Source: Wurfbainia villosa
Taxonomy: Eukaryota; Streptophyta; Magnoliopsida; Zingiberales; Zingiberaceae
Length of the DNA: 64,000 nucleotides
Assembly (NCBI GenBank): GCA_025175895.1
Contig: CM045987.1
Location: forward strand, 39,396,113-39,460,112
Direction of reading: 5' to 3'
Both the position numbers and the translations under genes were made by a program. Shown here piece after piece: positions 10,547 to 21,611 of this stretch. The stretch's first letter is position 1; each line of letters starts with the position of its first letter. The notes beneath the pieces are model-generated. The model was not told the origin of the DNA. It ran no database searches and was given only the letters and a program-made list of their open reading frames with translations.

Positions 10547-11989
10547 CCTTGGTGTTCCTAGACCTAGATTGAGTTCCATAATCAATATGGTAGGTCTTTT
10601 TGGGCTTAGGCTTGCCCTTGAATGGTTTTTGGTTCCTAGGTCTTTGACTTTGACTTCTAGACCCTAGGCTTTGACTATTTGACCCTTTAATTGAATTTTG
10701 CATTTTTGCAAGGGTCTTTTCAAGTTTCTCAAGCCTTGACCTCAAGGCTTGATTTTCAAACTCTAATTGCCCAATTTTTGAATTTTGATTTGGTCTTTGG
10801 GCATTGCTCTTTATAGGCATATACCTAGTCCATTTAGGATTAAGACCTAAGTGATCCTCTATCTTCCTAATGGTCTCCCTAGGAAGAATAGGTCTAGAGT
10901 TGTTTAATCTAGGTTTGTCCTTAGGTAAGATATTTTTAGGGACATTAGTCCCAAATTTCTTTTTATTTGAAAAGTGGATATTTTTAGCTCCTAAACAAAA
11001 ATATTTGTTATTTCTAGTATGATTTTTATTTACAATAGCAAGATTGTTAAAATTATTCTTAGCATGCCTTTTGACATTTAAATTAGAACTAAAAGGTGCA
11101 TTAAAATATACCTTAGGGTTTGCCTTAGAGGCCCCCCTACATGTGTTGCTCCTTCTTGCCCCTTCTTCTTCCCCCTTGGGCATTGACTCCTGTAATGATC
11201 CAATAGTCAGCATTTGAAGCAAATCACTTGCTCCTTGCTCTTGATTGTTGGAGGACCGGCATCCTTTGACTTTTCTTGACTTTTAGGCACCGGAGGAGCT
11301 TTCCTTATTCTTTTCGGACACTTACTCTTGTAGTGTCCGGATTCCCTACACTCAAAACATATTATATGAATTTTATTATTAATACATATGTTTGAGTTAC
11401 CTCGGGTATTTGTGGTGGACGGAGTGAATTCTTCATCTCTCCCGGAGGTGGATGGCTCCTCTTGAGGTTGCTCCAGTGTGGATGGTCTCTCCTCCCCCTC
11501 AATCCTTGAAGTGGAGGCTTCTTCCACATTTTCTTCTTCTTCCACCGATTCGGAGGTTGACTCCCTATCAACTTTCGAATCCTCACTCGCTTGTGAGGAT
11601 GAGGATTCATCTTCGGCCTCCTCTTCTTGAGCCGGTGATGGGTCTTCATGGAGCTTGGCCAATTCCCTCCAAAGCTCCTTGGCATCCATGCAATCACCTA
11701 GGCTACACAAGAAGTCATTAGGAATAAAATCAAAAATAAATTTGATTACCTTCTTGTTTTTCTCGAATTGTTGGAGTTGCTCCTCACTCTATCTCTTCTT
11801 TTTTAGGAAGCCTCCCTTTGGTCCTCTTGGGTATTGGAAACCTTCTATTAGGATGGACCACTCCTCTAAATTCGTCATCATAAAAAAATCTTCAATCCTT
11901 GCCTTCCATTGGTTGAAGCCCTCTCATCCATAGAAAGCATACGGGACCAGTGTGTGGATGTCCCATCCAAGTTGTTCTTCAACTTCCAT
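10547..11989 (-). pseudogene. H Sire-like Gag with zinc knuckles, interrupted by A1
   Basis: The start is taken at the ATG at 11989, just after the leader. The first part is broken by in-frame stops (upstream of EGFNQWKARIEDFFMM and after FLKKKR). A Glu/Ser-rich hinge follows, then the knuckle CFECRESGHYKSKC (CX2CX4HX4C) and a second knuckle with a stop inside it (CFKC...DHYRSQC). The next frame (10547-11222) is Asn/Lys-rich with a coiled-coil block, LEFENQALRSRLEKLEKTL, then KPFKGKPKPKKTYH. This is a Sire/Maximus-type Gag layout. The 3' end is lost at 10546, where the A1 LTR begins. The 5' neighbour is the H PBS and LTR. Confidence 0.82.
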
Positions 11990-12043
11990 CTTTTTCTCTA
12001 GCGTCTTTGCTCTCGGCGGTTAGTCCGTAGAAGAGCCCCAGGA

Positions 12044-12053
12044 TCTGATACCA
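12044..12053 (-). promoter_or_regulatory. Primer-binding site of H
   Basis: The minus strand reads TGGTATCAGA followed by TCC, next to the LTR end at 12056. It is a close match to the initiator-Met PBS, which fixes the strand of H. Confidence 0.8.
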
Positions 12054-12055
12054 AT

Positions 12056-12198
12056 TGTAGAGGAAACGGTGACCGCTAGAGGGGGAGGGGGGAAGAATAG
12101 CTCATTTTTGTAAGTTGATGTTATTCGTTGCGTGCTTGTCTACAAATTGTGTTAGCGCAACGGAAATAAAGCAATAACAAATACAAACATACAATTAC
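12056..12198 (-). repeat. H 5' LTR, inner fragment (left of LINE)
   Basis: This is the 3' end of the minus-oriented H LTR. It aligns with 28339-28480 of G (TGTAGAGGAAACGGTGA, then GCTAGAGGGGG). It stops at the LINE insertion, and the last 16 bases are the left target duplication of the LINE. The rest of the LTR is at 20179-21611. Confidence 0.88.
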
Positions 12199-12623
12199 TT
12201 TTTTTTATGAAAGTAAAAATATATATATCATCAAAATAGCACAACCGTACATGGTCCAAGGACTCTACACATGTCATATCCGACGAAATGTCCGATCTGA
12301 GTAGGCATCCAAGGCAAAACATACATGTGCTCTCCTATGTACCATCACACTCTCTGTGCCAAAACCTCCTGTATAGTACAATCAGTCATCCCTCTTCCAA
12401 TATGCTGTGATAGATGGAAGCGTGACCATATCTACAACAATCCTCTCCTCGTATGTACCAGAGCGCACCCCTCACTGATGCACCCCCTGCATGACCTACC
12501 CACCAGAGTACGTCATGTGAGCGTAGTCCCCCTCTGAGTCTATCCTCCCATTCTATCTGGATCTCCAGTCCTCCATCATCTGTCTGTGTCCTCTCCGCTG
12601 TCGTGTACCCACTTTTAGCAAGT
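12199..12623 (-). other. LINE 3' UTR, distal part
   Basis: This is non-coding sequence between the terminal poly-A and the ~105-bp repeats. I see no gene in it. The 70-residue open frame at 12325-12537 is on the opposite strand and has no recognisable features. Confidence 0.7.
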
Positions 12624-12920
12624 GGCCAGCTATCAATGGATTTGCGGTGTCTTTACCGTGAGCCATTTGCTGCGGACTAGATAGATCATACCAGTGGATC
12701 TATTCACCAAAAGGGCTTATTGGCCAAGCCCCAGCCAACAATGGATTTGGTATGTCTTTATCGTGAGCCGTTTACTACGGACTAGATAGGCCATTCCGGT
12801 GGGCCTATTCACCAGTACAACTTTTAGGCAAAGTCGTAGCCATAAACGAATTTGATGAGTCTTTACCGTGAGGCATTTGCTGCGGACTAGATAGATCTTT
12901 GTGGTGGATCTATTCACCAT
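12624..12920. repeat. ~105-bp tandem repeat in LINE 3' UTR, three copies
   Basis: Three diverged copies start near 12624, 12729 and 12835. Each carries the pattern CAATGGATTTG, TCTTTACCGTGAG, TTTGCTGCGGACTAGATAG and ends near ATCTATTCACC. They lie between the zf-RVT end of ORF2 and the poly-A tail. A short A-run lies just upstream in LINE sense (12987-12995 plus-strand T-run). Confidence 0.85.
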
Positions 12921-13056
12921 CAAAATAATCAAAAAAACCAAGCTGCACAAAATGTTCGCCACTTCCAAGCTGTACAACAAGTGTTCGCCATTTTTTTTTC
13001 GAGGTTCAGGTCTGTCGCTTCAAATATTTGCCGCATTTTTTTTACAATACATCAAG

Positions 13057-13677
13057 TTACATGGGACACATCAAGAGCTCTAATACATGTATCTGTATCC
13101 TCCTAAATATCCTATCCGCATCAAACCGGGTATCCTCAAATTTGATCTCATTCCTAGCCCTCCAAACATAGTGTACTGTCGCTCCTAGGGCTAGATGTCG
13201 TGCTCTCATCCAGACTGAGTCCCTCTGATAATGTAGTCTGAAGATGCGTAGTGCACACCTGTACGTGTTCATCTCTGATCTCATCTGCAGCCACCCCCTC
13301 ACCCATCCCCACAACTGTCTAATGGGCTGACATCTGAAAAATACATGAGCCTGCGTCTCCTCCTCTAGCTGGCAAAAGGCACATCTCCTATCCTCTATGT
13401 AGCTCTGTCGATCTCTGGTAGGCAATCTTCTGCTCGCCAGCAGCCAAAGTGTAAACCGGTGGCTTGGCTAAATGTCCTTCTTCCATACAGTCCTAACCCA
13501 TGATTTCTTTGGCCGGTGCTCTCTGAAATGGTCATAAGCCCGCCCCACTCCTCCTGGCCCTCTGTTGAACCATGTATCCAATGTGTGTGATGCAGCGATA
13601 GGGCTACCTGCAATAGCCATGATACTATCTCTGATATGTAGAATTTTCTTCATAAGTGGAGAGTCTGTGTGCCTCAA
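13057..13677 (-). pseudogene. LINE ORF2 C-terminus, zf-RVT domain
   Basis: The frame at 13057-13425 holds the zinc-binding region found after RT in plant LINEs: RRCAFCQLEEETQAHVFFRC (C-X2-C then H and C), followed by WGWVRGWL and a tail with HYVWRARNEIKF. The upstream frames at 13395-13677 (MRHTDSPLMKKILHIRDSI, then TWFNRGPGGVGRAYDHFREHRPK in a shifted frame) join it to RT. At least two frameshifts separate the three pieces. The end at 13057 is the last coding part of the LINE. Confidence 0.85.
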
Positions 13678-13701
13678 TGTCTGCCCCCAAATACTAGACT
13701 G

Positions 13702-15040
13702 TCAGAGGTAATGATGATGTACCCATCGTATCCATAGTGAGTCTGACTTGTCCTGTATATGCCATAGGACCTTTACTAGCAGTGCAAGGTTCCAAGACTT
13801 CAAGTCCCTCAAGCCTAGACCACCTTCCTCCTTTGGCCTACATATAACGGACAATGCTAGGGGGGGTGGGGGGGGGGGGTTCTTACTCGTCCACATGAAA
13901 GCCCGGCACATGCTGTGGATGCACTCAATAACTCCAATCGATAGGGGTAATATGGACATCCAGTAGCACTCAACCCCATACAAGACCGATGCAATGAGCT
14001 GGGCTTTCCCTGCATATGAGAGGCTTTGTTTCGACCATGCATTCATTCTCCTGGAGAGGCCATCTAAAAGCATCCCATAATCTAAAATTTTCAGTTTTTT
14101 TGAGGCTAAAGGGATTCCCAAGTATCTGAAAGGCATCTCTCCCTCCTGGAAGCTGGTGATGGTGCATATTTGGGCCTTAGTCTGATCATCTATACCCGCC
14201 ATGTAGCAGCTAGATTTGGTTGCATTGGCTGAGAGTCCTGCCATTTGTGAAAATTGTGCCAAACTATCAACCAGGCGTCTAACCGAAGGTACATCTCTGC
14301 GGGATAGGAGCAATAGATCATCTGCATATATCAGGTCGGATATCCCCAAGTGCTCACATTTGGGATGGAATCTGAAATTAGATCTGGTGGTGGCCCTTGC
14401 AAAGGATCTAGATAGATACTCCATACAAATGCCAAAAAGATAAGGTGAGAGCGGATCACCTTTTCTAAGCCTTCTTCCCCCCCCCAGAAGTATCCATGTT
14501 TGTTCCCATTGATCACTACAGAGAACGACATGGTGATGATACATTCTCTGATCCATGCGATGTAGATGGGTGGGAACTATAGGGAGCTGAGGACATCCAA
14601 TAAGAAATCCCAATGTACGAAGTCAAAGGCTTTCTGGAGGTCCACTTTTAAGGTACAACTAGGGGAGATTCTCTTCCTGGTATAATGTCTTAGTAATTCA
14701 TGGGCTAACTAGATGTTATCTGTGATAGTCCTTCCCTTGACAAATGTTGTTTGTGCCAGGTTCAGCAGATGATCTATGACTCCTGATAATCGGCTAGCAA
14801 GGAACTTGGAGATGACCTTATAAAATACTATGCAGCAGGATATGGGCCTATAGTCTTCCACTTTGCTAGCATGTCCACTCTTTGGAACTAGGCTGATGAG
14901 CGTGTGATTCCATGATTTGAGGAGCTTCCCATTCTAAAAGAATTCCATAATAGCTTCAGTGAAGTCCTGTTCAATTATTGTCCATGCCTCTTTATAGAAT
15001 TTGAAGCTATATCCATCAGGCCCTGGTGCTTTGAGTTCAC
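13702..15040 (-). pseudogene. LINE ORF2 reverse transcriptase
   Basis: From 15040 down the translation shows KAPGPDGYSFKFYKEAW, then LVPKSGHASKVEDYRPISCC, FVKGRTITDN and TLKVDLQKAFDFVHW. The open frame 13702-14613 follows with GDPLSPYLFGICMEYLSR, the catalytic LIYADDLLLLSR (F/YADD box), FRYLGIPLASKKL and GGLGLRDLKSWN. This enzyme primes cDNA synthesis at nicked chromosomal DNA. TAG stops interrupt the N-terminal half (before NGKLLK and in TDNxLAHE), and a C-run (G-run on plus at 13861-13880) codes a string of prolines that may itself be a length error. Confidence 0.9.
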
Positions 15041-15820
15041 CTAGTCAAAGAGTGCCTTTTTGATTTTCTCAGAGGTAGGCATCCGGGTGAGTTGAAATTT
15101 TTGTTCCATAGTAAGCACTTTCCCATGTTGCATGCAATCATTCCGGAATGTAGCCCGATCCCTCTTACCTCCCAATTGTTCTTGGAAATAATCAACAAAC
15201 ACTTGTGCTACCTCCCTGGCATCCATGGTGATCTCTCCATTCATTTTTTCCACCACTACTATCTCCCTCCACTTGTTGTTCCTCTTGACCAAAGAATGAA
15301 AGAAGGGTGTGTTTTGGTCTACTTCCTTGAAGTATTTGTGCTTGGCCTTCTGAAGGTAGAAGAGATATTCTGCTTGGGCAAGTTTACCTGCTTGTTGTTT
15401 TGCCTCCTTGTAGTGATCATCCATGATCCCTTGACCTTGACCACTACTTTATAGAATTTCAAGGTGCTCTTGGGCCCTCTTGGATCGGCTTTGAATGTGT
15501 TGGAAGTGTCATTGATTCAAGAGCCTTAATCCCCTCTTAAGTATGGTGAGTCTTCTTTTAAGCTTGTATTGGGCTATTCCTTGTGAGCACCATGTTATGG
15601 CTTGATTCCATTCCTCTTGCACTTGCTGTTGGAATTGAGGGCGTTGGGTCCACATATTAAAGAACTTGAAAGGTTTGCCTCTACGAATTTGATTCTCAAA
15701 AACTGAAACCACACATGAGGCATGATCTGAGTAAACTCCCGAGGCTTTGAATTCTGCAAAGCTGCTTTGGTCCATCTCTAGCCATAACCGGTTAACCATG
15801 GCATTGTCAAATTTGCTCAC
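15041..15820 (-). pseudogene. LINE ORF2 endonuclease C-terminus and linker to RT
   Basis: The frame 15509-15820 carries the last catalytic motif of the AP-like endonuclease, YSDHASCVV (SDH box), preceded by NRLWLEM and followed by KFFNMWTQRPQF. A shifted frame, 15041-15424, holds the helical linker (QAEYLFYLQKAKHKYFKEVDQNTPFFHSL) that precedes the RT in LINEs, ending LTRMPTSEKIKKALFD. The two frames are separated by an indel near 15450. It continues without a gap into RT. Confidence 0.85.
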
Positions 15821-15852
15821 AACTCTTCCATTTGTCCAAGTGTATTGGCATC

Positions 15853-16389
15853 CTAGGAATGTAGGTCCTCTACACCCGCTAACATTGTAAACTCTTGGAA
15901 GTCTGCAGTTGCATAAGTTGTGACATCAAAACCCCCTTTCTTATCTGATGGTGTCAGAGGTGAGTTAAAATCCCCCAATATGAGCCAAGGTAGTGCCATC
16001 CCCTCTGCTAAGTGTTGGAGCCCTGACCACATATCTCTTCGGGAGGTAATGGAAAGTTGCCCATAGAGAAAAGTGAGTGCATATGTTTCCCTAGTGCCCT
16101 TGTCCATAATTATTTCATGAATGAATTGGTCTTCCCATTGTTGTATTGTGAGGGTAATTTGGCTTACATCCCATATGAGTAGCATCCTACTTCTTCCAGA
16201 TTCTCCCAACTGTTGACATGCTTCCCAATGTTGTAGGTAGTTAGTTTTGAAATGTTGATAAGCTTGGCTGGTTAGTTTTGCTTCCATCAGACACAACACA
16301 CTCAAATTTTTCATTCTAAGGAGTCTAGTGACTTCCCTCTGTTTGAGGCCTATGTTGAGGCCTCAGATATTCCATGCTCCTATCTTCAT
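15853..16389 (-). pseudogene. LINE ORF2 start, AP-type endonuclease
   Basis: ORF2 begins at the ATG at 16389 (MKIGAWNI, then a TGA stop, then GLNIGLKQREVTRLL). The stop sits where plant LINEs have Arg in the WNxRGL box, which fits a CGA to TGA change. The frame resumes with LSVLCLMEAKLTS (catalytic Glu), LTFLYGQ, and WLILGDFNSPL (catalytic Asp/Asn). The endonuclease nicks the target to start reverse transcription. A frameshift near 15850 leads to the SDH-containing part. Confidence 0.88.
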
Positions 16390-17630
16390 AATGTCCTTGC
16401 CGACATCTGTCGGCAACCATGTTTACCATTTCTCTCATGTTTCTTGGTCCCCTCTTGGTTCTCTCCTGCTGCTGTTTGACATCTATTTTCCCCTGGACAA
16501 TTGTCCTGCTGTTGGTTCTGCTTTGGATTCCCATTCTGAGCTACCTGCTCCATCCAAGGCTCTTGCCCTTTATATTTGTTCCTTAACCATTCTGAAGTTG
16601 GAAGGCCAAGTATGATTATGGGATCCTTGGAGGTAGTACCCCTTTTGACTTTGTTTCTCTCATCTATTTCCACATTGCTTGAATCTGAGCAGTCTGCACC
16701 TGTATCCGAAGGTTCTGACCTGTCTATGATAATTTATGGAAGGATTTCACCCTCCTCTTGGTCTATGAGATTAGCCCATTTCCTCTGTATTGCAGGCAAC
16801 TGCTGGGGAACTTTATTTGCTGTAGTTTCTGCTTGTAGTGCAGGTGGTATCTACCTTTGCTTGGCCAGTTTCTAGATTTGCTATTGGTGTAGTTCATTTT
16901 GCTTCATTGCCACTTCCAATCTTGCTTTCTTCTTATGTGTTCTAGATCAGGTTTGAATTTTCTAGGGGCTCCCCTCATTTTCTCTGCATTCTTGGCCTTG
17001 CATATTGGAGTCATTTGTCTCATGAGTTTTGCACTGCTGCCCAATATCAGTCTGAGTTTCAGTTTCAGTATCATTAGGGTATGTGCCATTGTGGTTCTCA
17101 CTTTCTCTTTGCAATGTTGTTTCATTAAATTGACCCCTACATTCTTTAATTCCTTGACTTGCACTATGATTTCCATGTGCCAATTGGTCCTGTTGTTGTG
17201 TAGGGTTGTCCATATGCCCATTTTCCATTGATGTTGTCTCCACTATTTTCCCCATTGCAACTGTTTCAGAGATAGTTGATGTTTGCCCTCCATCCAACCC
17301 GTAACTGGTGTCAATTGCTGGCACATCTTCTGATACGACTGCAAGTGTAGCCTGATTTTTAAACCCTTGTCCTTTTGATGCCCTGCACTGAGACTGTATC
17401 ACATGCCCAGGTCTAGTTTGAACTTCAATTCCCTTTATTGCCATTCTGTCACTGCATATGTTCCACATGACTTGCTTCTTATTTCCTGACGCACTACTTA
17501 CTCTATTATCCATAGGTGCCTGATGTTTCTTTTGGTGTCCAGGGTGTTTAAATTGAACAGTTGTAACTGCACCTGCTGCTACATGTTCAGATACTAACTG
17601 CTCTTTTCCTTTACTTTGTCTGTGAACCAT
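16390..17630 (-). pseudogene. LINE ORF1 C-terminal region
   Basis: The open frame 16962-17630 (222 residues) and shorter shifted frames at 16386-16673 are rich in Gln, Thr, Asn and Lys, with no catalytic motif. This low-complexity tail is usual after the CCHC knuckle in plant LINE ORF1. Assignment rests on position between the ORF1 knuckle (18300s) and the ORF2 start (16389). Frame changes near 16900 and 17640 show it is broken. Confidence 0.65.
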
Positions 17631-18155
17631 TGTCCCCTACTGATTGTTGTTCTTATTCCCCCCACATGGTTCCTTCCTTCTCGCAGTGGTAGATTGAGGA
17701 TTGTAGTGTAGGTTGTTTGGCTTGGCAGTTCTTGATACTGGAACTGGAATTAGTGAAACTGTTCCTGATACTAAATCTGTTAGCCCATTTCCTTCAGGTT
17801 CCTTTAACTGTGTGAGTTTAGATTGTCCTCGCTATCCCTTGGCTTGGTGGTCTACTCCTTCCTCTTGGTTGTCCATTTGTTTAGACTGTTGACTTACCAA
17901 ACTCACTGCTGATGGTGGTTGTATCAAAGGAGTAGCTAATACTGATACTACAGTTATTTCTGTTACTGTTTCAGCTACAATAACTGTCATTTTTGTTGCT
18001 ATGCTAGCCTGTTGACCACTCTGTATTTTCCTTTTAGCTCTATATTCTTTTGTTCTAAGAGCTGATCTCGGAGATTCCATTACTGCTGGAGCTTGAACTG
18101 GGTCTCCTATCAGAGCTAGGGTTGTTTGCTTCCTCCTTTGTTGTTGCTTATCAGA

Positions 18156-19847
18156 CTAACACTGTAGCATGCCAACTTCCTTAGTTGTATCTGTGTTGGA
18201 TGTGGTATCCCCCTCAGCAAGTTGCATGCCTTCGAGGTGGTGTCCAGTATTGGTCGTTGACTTCCCCGGTAGATCACCGGCCATCGGCCGGGCAGCAACA
18301 GTGCAGTTGCTCTGATAATGCCCAGTTTGTCTGCAGTTAGAACATAATTTCATCTTTGCCTCATATTTGAATTCCAAATCCATGTCTTGACCATCTGGCA
18401 GCATGATTTCCAGGCCTATTTGGGGTGGTTTTGTTATGTCCACTTCCACCAAAACTCGCACGTAATTTACCCTTTCCCGGTTCTTGGGGAATTTATCAGT
18501 AAACAGTGGTGTACCAATTTGGGAGGCGATTTTGCTTAGTGCATAAATGGACCAACAATCAATTGGCAGTCCATTTATTTGCAACAATATAAGGGATGGT
18601 TATGAATGCCCGCTTGAAATGTGAAACATTAAGGCATGACTTTTAAATATAGGGGACACCCATATGCAATATACGGCCCTCCCTTGAGCATGCTATCACA
18701 GAGTTCGTGAGATGCAAATTTAAACACTAGCCAAAGAGAATTATGAGTGAGTAGCTCATGTGGTGTTTTCCATCACGCAGTGAGCTCCTTAACTGCCTTC
18801 CATCCAGGGAAACGTCCCAAGAATCTCCCAATTAATCAAAACCCAACTATTTTCTCAATGGACTCCTAATCTTCTGCCGTAAGTCTGATCTTATCAACTT
18901 GTTTGGTTACCGGTTGAAGGGTTGTGTCCTATGAGCATAGCCTGTTTGTTTTAAAAAGGTCCACCCATCTACGTGTTCCTTGAGGATGCTCCGGTTGTTG
19001 GTCCCCCCTTCCACATTCCGACATTGGGAGTTTCTGTTGTGCCCTCGCTAATTGCACTTGCTGCGCAGGTGGGTTGATGAGGGGCTCCTTTTGACCATTT
19101 TCTTTGATGTTCCTACTTGTTATACCCTGGATATCCATTCACTTCCATCCCCTCCTTGCCGCCCGGCCAGTCACTTACAGGTTGCGGGCAACGCCCCGTT
19201 AATCCATTTCATTTGAATTCAAACTTCACGTTTCGCAGTCGTTGAACTTGTTTTGAAGTCCTCTTCCCTCCGATTACTGGTCCAACTCAGATAAGTGGTG
19301 CCAGATTAGACACTATTGCCAGCTCGATCTCCTTCTTCCCAGGTGAAGGTGAAGTTCTAGCACAATCATTAGACTTTGCCGACCATTTTTCAGTGAAGTA
19401 GTTGCTGTGGGAAGCCACTATTAATGCCAGAGATGTGTCCAACTTGTTTCTATTGGTTTGGATATGTTTACTGCAGGATTAGCTCCAGTGATTGGACATT
19501 GGCCTGCCGGCGACAAAGAGGTTGACTGTGACTCTTGCATACATGCCCCAACCCATTCTTGTGCCAGTGACTATTCGTCTAGGGTTACCTTCACTCCCAA
19601 TGACCCTTAGAATCACATTCTCAGTTGTCGAATGCCTCACCTCAATTTCGCCCCAATCCTCTGCAGCAACCAGAGTACTTGTAGGAACCCTAGCCACTAT
19701 CCCCCTGTTGCACCTCCTGTCTTCTAACACTGCCAGTATCTTCGCTGTCCCGATAGCTTCCCTTGTCCCACCCTTGGCCCTTTGTCGTTTCTCCTTGAGG
19801 CAGTAATTTCTAGAACTCCCCCCAACAAAACTGCCCTCCTCTTTCAT
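18156..19847 (-). pseudogene. LINE ORF1 N-terminal and DUF4283/CCHC region
   Basis: The frame 18156-18587 has the DUF4283-type signature LPIDCWSIYALSKIASQIGTP, then VRVLVEVDITKP and a CCHC knuckle CSNCRQTGHYQSNC. ORF1 protein binds LINE RNA. Upstream frames (18929-19138 and 19479-19847, beginning MKEEGSFVGGSSRNYCLKEK) probably hold the N-terminus and are separated by stops and frame changes. The stretch 17640-18155 belongs to the same ORF1 in broken frames. Confidence 0.8.
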
Positions 19848-20178
19848 CTCAAAACCTCCTCACAGCTGTCTCAGGCCAGTAATCACACCTTGCTGACTAC
19901 TAGGTCTTCCCACCCTGATTGTACCACCAGATTCACCCTCCACTACCATGAAACCCTGTTGATTTCGCTGTCGATGCAAAAACGCTACTATAGCTTCCTC
20001 AGAACCTGTTCTCACCGTTCGATCCCCTCCATCAGAGGATCCCAATCGTTGTTTCACTTTCTTTCTTCAGCTGCCACTGCCTTCCCTGACGCCTTCTCTA
20101 AAGAGAAGGGAGAGAAAGTGCCACTCTCTAGAACCAAGATCGCTGCCACAACTCACTACAACTGAGAGCTCTTTACAG
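19848..20178 (-). other. LINE 5' UTR
   Basis: This is non-coding sequence from the ORF1 side to the 5' end of the LINE at 20178. No further feature is seen. Confidence 0.6.
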
Positions 20179-21611
20179 ACAAACACACAATTACACAATC
20201 ATATAACATGGTTCGGAACCGAACGGTTCCTACTCCACGGATCGAGCTCTAAAGAGCTCTAGCGATGCTAATCACACACCACTAATACACACTCCTTCTC
20301 GACACAAGTCGGAGGTGGAGAAACCTTGTACAAGTGATCTTACAATAGTAAGAAACAAATACAAGGAATATACAAATGAAATACACAACAAGTAAAGAAA
20401 ACAACACTTTACAATTGCCTTTGGATTGCTTGCTTTTGATTGCTTGAAGAATAGCCTTGGAGACCCTGATTTACAGCAACAAATCGCCCCAAAGTAGCTC
20501 AAGAATTGATTGTGATATCCTCCTCCATGAGCTCCATTTAAAGATGCTGCCTGGGCTGGAAATCACCTATCAGTCGACTGGTCGGGATAATCAGTCGACT
20601 AATAACACTGTTGCTGTGAGACAACGGTGTGATCCACGCTGGAAAAATCCAACGGATAGGACATCAATCGACTGATTATGTCCATCAGTCGACTGATCGA
20701 GCCATCACTCGAGTGCTAACCCCAGCGGTCGAGTCCGACTCCATTCTGTGCCCAAATTCTCGAGCACCAGTCGACTGATCACACGATCAGTCGACTGCTC
20801 GAGCCAGCAATCGACTACCCACCTCTGGCAGTCGACTGATGGGACACTTCTCGCAGTCAAACCCTAATTGACTCACACTAGTCGACTGTCATATGGCACC
20901 AGTAGATTGATACATCTCAAACATGAGGTTTTAACCACAAACATAAGGTTTAACTCAAGTATGATGCCCCCATACTTGCTAGACCACCCGTAGCCTAGAC
21001 CTAAGCCTTCTAGCCACCTCCGTCAGCCTCGCGCCTATCGGATCCCTCCAAGTCATCCATGACTTGTTCTTCCATATGCTAGCCTTCAGGTGCTTCCATC
21101 GGCTATGTCATGCTAACAGTGTCTACACCGCCAAGGCACATTGGACTTACGCTGCTAAGACTCCGCTTGGACTTTACGCCGCCAACCATTGAACTTATGC
21201 TACCAAGACTCTCGCTTGGACTTTACGCCGCCAATATCAAACCCCTTGGACTTCTCAAATGACAAGACTCAAGCTTGGACTTTCCCTTGCCAGCCCATGT
21301 TGGACTTTCCATGACAAGACCCATGCTTGGACTTTTCCTTGCCAAGACCCATGCTTGGACTTTACATGCCAAGAACTCAAGACTTGGACTTTCCATGACA
21401 TGGTCAACTCTAGTCAACCATCAAAATCCCCCTCAAGTCAAACTCGAGTTCGGTTGATCATGACCTGGGTCGATTATGCCAACAATCTCTCCAAAACATT
21501 ATCAGACATCAATGTCAAACATCGTTGTCAAACTTCCATATCAAACATCAAAACATCGTTCGAGTCAAACTCGAGTCCGGTCAATCATGACCTTGGCCGA
21601 TTACACCAACA
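20179..21611 (-). repeat. H 5' LTR, outer fragment (right of LINE)
   Basis: This is the outer part of the minus-oriented H LTR. It ends at 21611 with CCAACA (TGTTGG on the minus strand). It aligns with G 28480-29833: the GTGGTTCGGAAC box, GGATCGAGCTCTAAAGAGCTC, the CAGTCGACTG array, and the repeated GCTTGGACTTT-like segment. With 12056-12198 it gives an LTR of about 1.56 kb without the LINE. It is followed by CTTGG of J, the probable target duplication. Confidence 0.88.
20571..20895. repeat. CAGTCGACTG palindrome array in H LTR
   Basis: At least five exact copies of the 10-bp palindrome plus several one-base variants lie in ~325 bp, with irregular spacing of about 15-60 bp. Confidence 0.9.

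Larger units (their letters stand above)
12199..20178 (-). mobile_element. L1-type plant LINE, near full length
   Basis: This is a minus-strand non-LTR retrotransposon of about 7980 bp inserted in the H LTR. The 3' end is an 8-T run at 12199-12206 (poly-A on the minus strand). A 16-bp target duplication with one mismatch flanks it (ACAAACATACAATTAC at 12183-12198, ACAAACACACAATTAC at 20179-20194). The order is 5' UTR, ORF1 (DUF4283 plus CCHC), ORF2 (apurinic endonuclease, RT, zf-RVT), and a long 3' UTR with a ~105-bp repeat. Stops and frameshifts show it is not active now. Confidence 0.9.

Noticed and set aside
12717..12980. 87-residue minus-strand open frame in the LINE 3' UTR
   Set aside because: It follows the ~105-bp repeats and lies after the ORF2 end; no domain.
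19782..20165. 127-residue plus-strand open frame
   Set aside because: It is antisense to the LINE 5' region and ORF1 start and shows no recognisable motif.
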